Source: Aristolochia californica | Lineage: Eukaryota; Streptophyta; Magnoliopsida; Piperales; Aristolochiaceae | Assembly: GCA_029961685.1 (NCBI GenBank) | Contig: JARWKL010000008.1 | Span: 38,326,144 to 38,390,143 of the forward strand | Reading direction: 5' to 3' | Length of the DNA stretch: 64,000 bases | In this document: positions 57,401-64,000 of the stretch, one piece after another | Layout: each line of letters opens with the position of its first letter | Numbering within the stretch: the stretch's first letter is position 1 | The notes under the pieces: generated by a model | Told to the model about the DNA's origin: nothing | Database searches by the model: none | Seen by the model: only the letters and a program-made list of their open reading frames with translations | Program-made: the position numbers and the translations under genes

Positions 57401-58883
57401 AATCGAGCACTCTCCTTCTTATAAAATCACTTAAGTGAAATATAATTCAAAAAGACAGTTCTACTTCTCATTACAAGATATCTCATAACTTCATAAATAC
57501 AGATCAGAATTGAATAAAAATTGAAACATAGAGTTCTACTATAAGGCCTAGCTTACTGCATCCTTATGAGAAACATACGACTGTTGGAAATGACCAAAAT
57601 ACCCCCATATAAGTATTTAATAATGAAGACTAAATGATGTTTTGTTGGAAAAGCTGAGAGATTTGATTTTACACCATTTGCTTGACTAACTAGAACCCAC
57701 TAAGATTGTGTTATTTTCCTCCGGAGGCACATTTTTTGTTATTTTGCTGATGTACTTGAGAAATTTCAGCTATTCCACATTAAAGATTGCACCAAATTTC
57801 TAGTCCGTTTTATTCACAGTAAAGAGCCTGATTAAGAATATTGTTCATGGTTGCATGCCTTTGGCTGCAGGTCATCCTATCATCCATCAGGGCATTAAGG
57901 CTTCAAACATACTTATTACAGAAAACTTTCGAGCCAAAGTTTCTTATTGTGAGCCTGCTTGCTTAGCAGAAACTGGTAGAGGGGCAACATATTATTCGAC
58001 CCATGTTATAGGAACACCTGGTTACTTGGATCCAGAGTCTTTTATAACTTACAAACTGACAGAGAAAAGTGATGTCTATTCTTTTGGGGTCTTGCTAGTG
58101 GAGTTGGTTTCTGGGAGACGAGCAATTGAATCCAACAAACAACCAAAAGAACAGACAACAGCAAGATGGGTATTTTTACTTTCTTTTCTTTCTGAAATCA
58201 TTCATTTTCATTTACTGCTATTTATTGATGAAAAAGTTTCATGCTTAATTCTAATATATCTGATTGCTCCCTGTATGTTGTGAGCTTAGGATTAGCAGGA
58301 GTACCACATGAATGATCTGTTATTGAAAGAAGTTATCTAAAAATTGATTGACCATGAATGGAGTTTTGCTTAGAGACACAAACTACAGTTTTATAAAGCA
58401 ATAACCTTACGATCTGACTTTAACAAAACGAGTTTGCATGTAGTTATCCATATGAGATCTCTGGTAGGATATGTATCAGGAATGGTACCTCAGTGCTTAA
58501 ATTCCATCATCACCTATCAAGCACCCACAGCAATAAAGTGCTTATCGCACCATATTTCATTTGTCACAAGGATTCTTTCTACCGTTTTCACTCATGCAAG
58601 TTCTTTGTTAAAAATACAGGCAGGGGAGAAATTTGCCAAAGGTGATGCACTTCTTGTTCTGGATCCTAAATTGCCCAGGAACACTGCCACTAATTTCGCA
58701 CTAGTGCGGATTCTTGAGCTGGCCTTAAACTGCTTGGTTCCAACCAGGCAAAGCCGTCCAAGTATGCAGAAATGTGTAGAAAGCTTACTGAGTATTCGCA
58801 AGGATTACAGCGAGATCTCTGCCATGGATGTTAGGTCTCAGTCAATAGGATTCCAGAAGGGATCTTCCATAAAAAAAGAATGA
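48490..58883 (+). CDS. CRCK-like receptor-like cytoplasmic kinase, probable pseudokinase
   Basis: Six exons join in phase without a stop: 48490-48883, 49816-49967, 50066-50234, 51230-51319, 57871-58169 and 58620-58883, giving 455 residues. The N-terminal 130 residues are Ser/Gly-rich (SGSYGDSG) with a basic part [10 protein letters not shown]. The kinase domain matches calmodulin-binding receptor-like cytoplasmic kinases: [20 protein letters not shown], glycine loop GHGSFGDV (157-164), VAVK (Lys 178), [42 protein letters not shown] and [14 protein letters not shown]. Key residues are lost: the alpha-C Glu is Ala 196 (EFQDAVQTL), HRD is HQG (274-276) and DFG is YCE (294-296). Catalysis is therefore unlikely, while the ATP-site Lys and the fold motifs remain. 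Intron 4 (51320-57870) holds a complete degenerate Copia element. No transmembrane helix is seen. The link of exon 1 to the rest rests on phase match and distance. Confidence 0.78.
49730..49876 (+). repeat. Partial tandem duplication of the kinase-start exon
   Basis: The block GGAGAGGTTTCAGATTCATG ... GCCACAAGAAACTTTT (49731-49786) recurs 87 bp on at 49817-49873 as the start of exon 2. Both copies follow an AG (CCAG and GACAG). The first copy ends in TGA right after the Phe codon and its AG gives the wrong phase, so it should be skipped. Confidence 0.85.
50422..50569 (+). repeat. 60-bp tandem repeat in intron 3 of the CRCK-like gene
   Basis: AGGGTTTATAAAAGAACATG starts at 50422, 50482 and 50542. 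The first two full units are identical over 60 bases; the third breaks off after CATGTTT. Each unit includes TTTTAATTACAG, an acceptor-like sequence. Confidence 0.95.
51505..51815 (+). repeat. 5' LTR of the intronic Copia element
   Basis: 311 bp, TG...CA, followed at once by the primer-binding site. It differs from the 3' LTR at many single bases and small indels, pointing to an old insertion. Confidence 0.9.
51816..51827 (+). promoter_or_regulatory. tRNA primer-binding site of the Copia element
   Basis: TGGTATCAGAGC, complementary to the 3' end of initiator methionine tRNA, used to prime minus-strand DNA synthesis. Confidence 0.88.
53277..53833 (-). mobile_element. Solo LTR nested in the Copia element
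   Basis: 557 bp, TGTTGAATTTAGG on the left and ATTATAACA on the right, so it reads TGTTATAATGTGGG... on the minus strand. A CTATTTATAG-like TATA region lies near 53470. Flanking 5-mers are ATTCT (53272-53276) and ATCCT (53834-53838), a target duplication with one later change. GTGGGTCCCAC-type motifs occur three times in its U3 part. It splits the Copia sequence between gag and protease. Confidence 0.87.
56970..57290 (+). repeat. 3' LTR of the intronic Copia element
   Basis: Begins TGTTAAAATATCAACC after the polypurine tract and ends ATCAGATTTTTCG, where CA of the 5' LTR has become CG. It contains a short CAGCAG expansion (57213-57225). Confidence 0.88.
57291..57650 (-). mobile_element. LTR-like sequence beside the Copia 3' LTR
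   Basis: The minus strand carries GGGGGTATTTTGGTCATTTC (57600-57581) and a TCTCTC-rich leader end (GAGA run at 57320-57365), like the LTR at 29650-30049. The ends are not clear, so it could be a second insertion in the same intron. Confidence 0.35.
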
Positions 58884-60429
58884 TTGAGAAGTGGTCAAGA
58901 TGAATTGTATTCTCTTCCAACCCAACATTCAAGGGGAAGACGCTAAGGAATCTGCTAATCAACAGGTATTGATTATTTCTTGAAAAAGAGTTTCAAAATC
59001 ATTGTAATTTCGGCAAAATTATGTGGCAAGTGAATCAGAAGGGAAGTAAGGTACCTCACAATTGGATACTAGTTATTACTTACTGTGGTATGACAGTTTG
59101 GTCAAGATGAAGTCTTGGATTTTGTTGATGGAATAAAAACAGAAATCTTCTTATTTCAGTACCAACATAGCTCTACCTCAGTAATGAAAAGAATCATTTG
59201 GTTTTCACTGTTGTAATAATCTTCAACTTCCTCCTTTGCATTCAAATCGGATTTGGTTTTTGTTGCTTTTACATGGATGAATTGTCCCTAGTTGTGTGAA
59301 AAAAAAACATTTAAAAAAGTGAATTATTTGTACTATCAACTATGAAAAACTAGATTTTAATAAATTGGGAAATGTGTACTAACATAATTCTTATAAATCT
59401 TGGGAAATGTGTACTAACATAATTCTTATAAATCTTGTTCTTTCATTGAAACAGATCTTGATTGTAAAAACTCTTTGCATACCTTGCAATGACCCCTTTT
59501 GGAAGTTTTTCTTTTTGAACTTTTCTTAGCAGCTCTTTAGCTCCAATTTTTGTAAGAAAAAGGAGAAATTTTAAGTCCTATCTTCTGTTGGAGTGTTTCT
59601 CTTATAATGAATATAATGTTGTTATTGTAAATAGATTGTAGTGTGACTTTTTTAAAGAACAAAAAGATGGGTGCAATCTAGGTTTCAAACTCTTTTCTAT
59701 CTATTTTTTTTTATTGAAAGAAGATGCTTATGAACAAGGAGGTGACCCCTAGTGTTTCTCTTCCTTGGTCATGTACCCCTACACTTGTGTTACAAGGGTG
59801 GTAAATGAGAATTTAATGGACTCAAAAGGAGTTTATTATCCAATATTAAAAGGGGCAAACATGCCTAATTGACATTTGCCTGAGAATGCTCAATATTAAA
59901 AATCAGAAATGGTAATTTTTTTATTATTTGGTTTATTAATTAATAAATAAAATAATTATAAAACTTTCACAGATATATTACACGAGGTTTTTAGAAATAA
60001 TCCAATCTATTTTAATTTACAAATTAAATCTATTTTAAATAAAATTTTCTTTAGGACACATCCAAATTCTGGTCTACTTTACTATTCCTGCAAGAGGCCT
60101 CAAGAGTTGGAAGATGCCCTATGGGCATAAGAAGAGAAAGCTCTGGAATTTGATGGATTGGCAGCAGATTAATATTTTGAACGTGCAAAACAAACATGCA
60201 CTAATCTAGACCACCCCACAATGGTTTAGTGCTCAATGTCCAAAATTTTCAAGAAAAATGAATCAGATTAGTGGAGACACTTCTGAAGTGGAAGAAAAAA
60301 GTTTTGGGGGATCTTCATATTGAAAGGAAAGGTACTGAAAGGAAAAATAAGTAAGATTCAAGAAGATGTAATGTCCTAAACCTTATAAGTAGACCCTGAT
60401 GAATCATGAAAGAGAACACCCAAAGGACC
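58884..60429. other. 3' flank of the CRCK-like gene
   Basis: Probably the 3' untranslated region to about 59300, then AT-rich DNA. No further gene seen apart from a small tandem duplication. Confidence 0.45.
59365..59434. repeat. 35-bp perfect tandem duplication
   Basis: TTGGGAAATGTGTACTAACA starts at 59365 and 59400; both units end ATTCTTATAAATC. Confidence 0.95.
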
Positions 60430-61722
60430 TTAACTCTTATCTAGAAGAAGGCCAAATTTGTCGAATGCAGAAAAGCAAATTAAGGTTAAATACCTTGTAT
60501 TGCTATTCGTCAAAAAGATCGCTATTATAACAAAGGTATTTTCGCTTGGTTACCTTTTTAAAACAATCTTTATGGAACAGCAAATGGAATTTGAAGAAAA
60601 AGATTGCAGCCAGCATATGTCACCTTACAGAACCAGTGTATAAAGTTAAATATCAGATGGATGACAATGTTGAGAGATATAAAGCATTCCTGTTGCTTAA
60701 TGTTTTACCCAGTAACATGTAGTAGATTTTGCAGAAGCATTCCGTCTAGTGGTGAAGATAGCTACCATTCACCTTATTTTGTGCTGTTTTTGACTTCCAA
60801 TGGTCTTTAGATCAATTAGATGTCAAAAATGTCTTTCTAAAATAATCTTTATATAAAATCCAATGGGATTGAAGAAAATATTGCAATCAATATATGTCAT
60901 CTCAAGAAATCTTTTTAAAGACTCAATCAAGTTTCAATCTCTTAGTTTCATAAGTTTCATGAAGTTCTCCAACAGAGTGGTTTTGTACAAATTCCATTTG
61001 ATCATTCTCAATTTCTTCTCAGGCATAGGTCTCCACTCACTTTGGTATTGGTATATGTCAACATATACCAATTGGAACTAACAGTGATACAGTTTTTATT
61101 AGGCTGCTCAGGCACTTTCATATGAAAAACTTGGGTCCCCCTCCATATTTTCTGGGCATTAAATTTGAGATCCATTTGACTTAATACAAAACAAACCTCT
61201 GGATTTATTGGACAAATCAGGTCTTCTCACTTGTAGCCCATCTCTACCCCATGTGCTTCAAAATGCAATGTTTCTCATACTTCTCCACCTGAGCATTGAA
61301 AAAATACAGTCGGTGCCAGATCCTGACTTGCTTGGCAATCCTAACAGTCTTATTTCGTGAAGAATTCACAAACAATGAGTCACTGCTCACTCTAGTACAA
61401 AAGCAAAATAGAGGCATGGTTTTTCCTACCACTAAGTTGGTTTGAATTTATCAGCTCTTATAGTTTTCTTGTTGGCTGCAAATGACATTCTATGCTATTT
61501 TGTGACAATTGTACTACTCTTGCCTTGACAGTAACCCAATTTTTCATGACCACACTAAATGATTTGGGCTTGACTACATTCATGGGAGTAAAAAGTTGAT
61601 TGTGGTGCATTGAAGATTCTCTATATAGCTTCAGAAGACCAGCTTGTTCACATTCTTACAAGCTTGCGTCCCATTTTGTGACAAAATTCATCTCACTTCT
61701 GCTCTGTTCAATTTGAGGGGTA
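60430..61722 (+). pseudogene. Ty1/copia pol remnant (reverse transcriptase and RNase H)
   Basis: Degenerate plus-strand pieces in family order. LVLVYVNIYQLELT (61040) stands where the YVDD box should be. LLRHFHMKNLGPPPYFLGIK (61100-61160) is a typical reverse transcriptase segment. NPIFHDHTK and the following 61540-61720 text resemble the end of RNase H (family [14 protein letters not shown]). AATTTGAGGGGTA at 61710-61722 looks like the polypurine tract. Many stops; dead. Confidence 0.6.
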
Positions 61723-62302
61723 TGTTAGGATGATGAAGAATTGGCAAGCTAAGAGAATGCAAAAAATTGTTGTCCTAATGATTTCTCATCCAACAAGTTA
61801 GGAGATAAAAGAGGAAACGCTCCAGTCATGCTGCCTATCTCAACCACTAATGACGCTGTCTTATTGTAAATATTGTGAATCTGCATAGCTCTCTAAGAAT
61901 TCATTAGGTATTACCTACTCCATACCATGTAAAACCTTTGCCCTCTGTTTATTCTGTTACTGCTTGATCTATGACAACATCATGGAGTTCCTATGCCCAA
62001 AAATTTGAGGAGAAAAAATCTCAAATCGCTGCTGTCTCAAAGATTTCGACTCATAGTAAAGAATATGTTGCCACATGTATTATGATCACAATCTAACCAG
62101 TGGTTAAATTTGGAAATCCAAGACGAGATTGCTCCCATCCAGAGAGGTTCACTTCTACTTTTGGAGCACCCTATGACTCTTCAGTGGTGATGCAAAGGGC
62201 TGATGTTTCGTTAAGCAAGGCTATATTATGTTCTGCTTTTCTACCCATTATCTCTATTTTCAAATAATGTGGTTGAAGCAAGTGCTATAAGACCTATACG
62301 TG
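61723..62302. mobile_element. Probable 3' LTR of the Copia remnant, right end unclear
   Basis: TGTTAGGATGATGAAG directly follows the polypurine tract, the expected LTR start. The matching 5' LTR was not found and the right end cannot be fixed. Confidence 0.4.
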
Positions 62303-62483
62303 TTCTTGCTAACACGTCTTCAGTTCAGCCAGGTGGAATTAAGGGGTGGCTCAAAACTAATGGCTGACATTGAATTTGATTATATATGATGTATAACATC
62401 TTCTTGCTAACCGGCTACAGGTCAACTAGGTGGAATTCAGGGGTGATTCAAAACTAATGGTGGGCATTGGATTTGATTATATT
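62303..62483. repeat. 98-bp-spaced imperfect tandem duplication
   Basis: TTCTTGCTAAC at 62303 and 62401, each followed by AGGTGGAATT, GGGGTG, TCAAAACTAATGG and TTTGATTATAT. Confidence 0.85.
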
Positions 62484-63197
62484 AACCTCTCTTGTTGGGT
62501 TAATATTATACTTTCTTTTAAGAAACAAAAATCAAGAAAAGAAGTACGATGAGATCTTACAAATCTGAACTCTGGAGCCACCTTTGGACACTGTTGTCTG
62601 GTCATGTTCATAAACTGCCTTCTTTCTTGGGTTGTTGTTTTTTTGTGCTCTTTGGGCCCAAAAGAAAAAGGGTGAAGCACAGTCACCTCATGGAATCACA
62701 GATGAGTGCGAGCATGGGTGCGTACCGTGGCAGAATGTTTTGAGCTGATCGTCCTATTGTCTCTTTTTGATTTGGTTTACTGTTGTTCCGGAAAATCTGA
62801 TTGAGGAAAGACTGAGTGGAAACATCAGTTGGATAAGATTAAATAAAAATCAAACAAACTTCTCTTTTCTCTACCGTGTTCACTCGATAGCTTTGGTGGC
62901 TGTGCTCGAGCTGTGCACCGTTCAAGTTGACTGGCTTGAGGGGCTCTCCTCCAAAAGTTTAAGCTGGGCCTTGTTTACCTTGGCTCAACTTGAGTTAGGA
63001 CTCAAGAAGATGATCAGTTGCAACATGAAGTCTTCTGCAATCCCTTTAACCTGTATAGTATATGTACTTGTTCTGTATATTCACTTTCAGATAGTTACTT
63101 TTGTCATCCTGAAGAATAGTAGAAAAGAGGCAATCAACCGAATAGATTTTAGGCAATTCAAACATCTATGGCAGGAGGGAGCTTCGAGATTCACTGT
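62484..63197. other. Unassigned region
   Basis: A plus-strand frame stays open from 62767 to 63423, but it lacks an ATG at its start (TTG) and no protein family was recognised. A phrase CTCAACTTGAGTTAGG near 62985 also occurs near 49287, in intron 1 of the CRCK-like gene. Confidence 0.35.
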
Positions 63198-63407
63198 CGA
63201 TGCTCTCTTTTGCATGTCACTACCGCACCTATGGCCTTGCATTTTTATAACGTTTTCAAGTCAATGCACTTGCTTCACCAAACCAGACTTTTTCAGTTTC
63301 ATCGATGCTCTCTTTTGCATGTCACTACCGCACCTATGGCCTTGCATTTATATCACGTTTTCAAGTCAATGCAATTGCTTCACCAAACCAGACTTTTTCA
63401 GTTTCAT
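63198..63407. repeat. 105-bp tandem duplication
   Basis: CGATGCTCTCTTTTGCATGT starts at 63198 and 63303. Units differ at very few positions. The length is a multiple of three, so one frame repeats the peptide DALFCMSLPHLWPCI. Confidence 0.95.
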
Positions 63408-63838
63408 AACCACTGAAATATAAGATTTCTTCATCTCATATCACAACACCTACAAGTACTGAAATAACAATAAACATACGTGAGCCCAGCTACTCTGATC
63501 AGAGGTTCGCAATGGTGCCAACAATTCAGTATCATACAAGCTTCTCAAATTTGGGTGATCTAGTGATTAGTCAAAAACTCTTGAACATGAATATGTGAAG
63601 CAAACAAAACTGTTTCCCCCATAGAGTCCCTTCTGTAAAGCACAAAAACTAAAGAAAATAGTTGAACCAAATGCTTGTATCTCAAAAAAAAAGAAAGAAG
63701 AAACATTTGTGCAGCAATTTTAATTTATTCTTCAGACAAACAAGCTAAAACCAACCAACAACGATAATAAGCTGATAAATTTTACAGGGGCAGAAAATAG
63801 GCATCATATTCTGGTGTTAGTAGTAATGTTTGACCTCC
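63408..63838. other. Probable 3' untranslated region of a minus-strand gene
   Basis: No frame of note. It lies directly downstream, on the minus strand, of the exon at 63839-63961. Confidence 0.35.
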
Positions 63839-63961
63839 TTAACGTGTTCCTTCACCTTTCACTTGATAAACATTTTCTAAACTCTCCTTAGCCCTATGGA
63901 CCTTTGATTGAAGGTAGAAACTCCCATTTTTCACATTTCTCTCAAACAATATATCATACTT
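63839..63961 (-). CDS. Possible last exon of an unidentified gene (partial)
   Basis: Reading the minus strand, a pyrimidine-rich tract and acceptor (TTTAATATGCAG at 63973-63962) precede a 41-codon stretch: KYDILFERNVKNGSFYLQSK, VHRAKESLENVYQVKGEGTR, then TAA at 63841-63839. It has the composition of real coding sequence, and the T-rich sequence left of it would be the 3' untranslated region. The rest of the gene lies right of the window. I do not recognise the family. Confidence 0.42.
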   Translation of the reverse strand, partial: KYDILFERNVKNGSFYLQSKVHRAKESLENVYQVKGEGTR

Positions 63962-64000
63962 CTGCATATTAAAGAACATAAAAAAAAGTCAGGCTTAAGC

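Overview
The window looks like repeat-rich nuclear DNA of a flowering plant. The genes have plant-type GT-AG introns and plant-specific families (an S-domain receptor kinase, a PLS-class PPR protein, a CRCK-type kinase). They are widely spaced and separated by decayed LTR retrotransposons, hAT and PIF/Harbinger elements and AT-rich spacers. No prokaryotic operon structure, rRNA, tRNA gene or CRISPR array was seen. The species cannot be named from the sequence alone.

Layout. 1-454: 3' end of a RING-H2 ubiquitin ligase gene. 1294-3879: intact, intronless, GC-rich G-type lectin receptor kinase of the SD2-2 type. 3.9-23.3 kb: gene-poor, holding an interleaved inverted repeat, plant-transposon-protein fragments, a TGATCGATCA-rich repeat, a clean hAT element inside a Copia remnant, and several minus-strand Copia LTRs. 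23.4-26.8 kb: intact SAP30-like (AFR-type) histone deacetylase complex gene with a long 5' leader intron and two short upstream ORFs. 27.4-43.3 kb: nested transposons: a Harbinger-like non-autonomous element, Copia fragments, a decayed Harbinger element that still shows transposase and Myb/SANT genes, a hAT-like fragment, and a minus-strand Ty3/gypsy pol with a solo LTR inside it. 45.75-47.96 kb (minus): intact PPR gene resembling Arabidopsis At2g46050. 48.49-58.88 kb (plus): a CRCK-like receptor-like cytoplasmic kinase gene of six exons, divergent from the PPR gene, with a whole degenerate Copia element (itself holding a solo LTR) in its fourth intron. 59-64 kb: another Copia pol remnant, tandem duplications and, at the right edge, the probable last exon of a minus-strand gene.

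The host genes show no shared pathway; they act in ubiquitin tagging, cell-surface signalling, chromatin repression, organelle RNA processing and cytoplasmic signalling. The most notable gene is the CRCK-like one. Its exons join in phase into an uninterrupted 455-residue reading frame, yet the alpha-C glutamate, the HRD aspartate and the DFG motif are all replaced, so it reads as a pseudokinase rather than a simple pseudogene. Its kinase-start exon is also preceded by a partial tandem copy of itself. The most notable DNA structure is the A-B-A'-B' pair of interleaved inverted repeats at 4295-4722.
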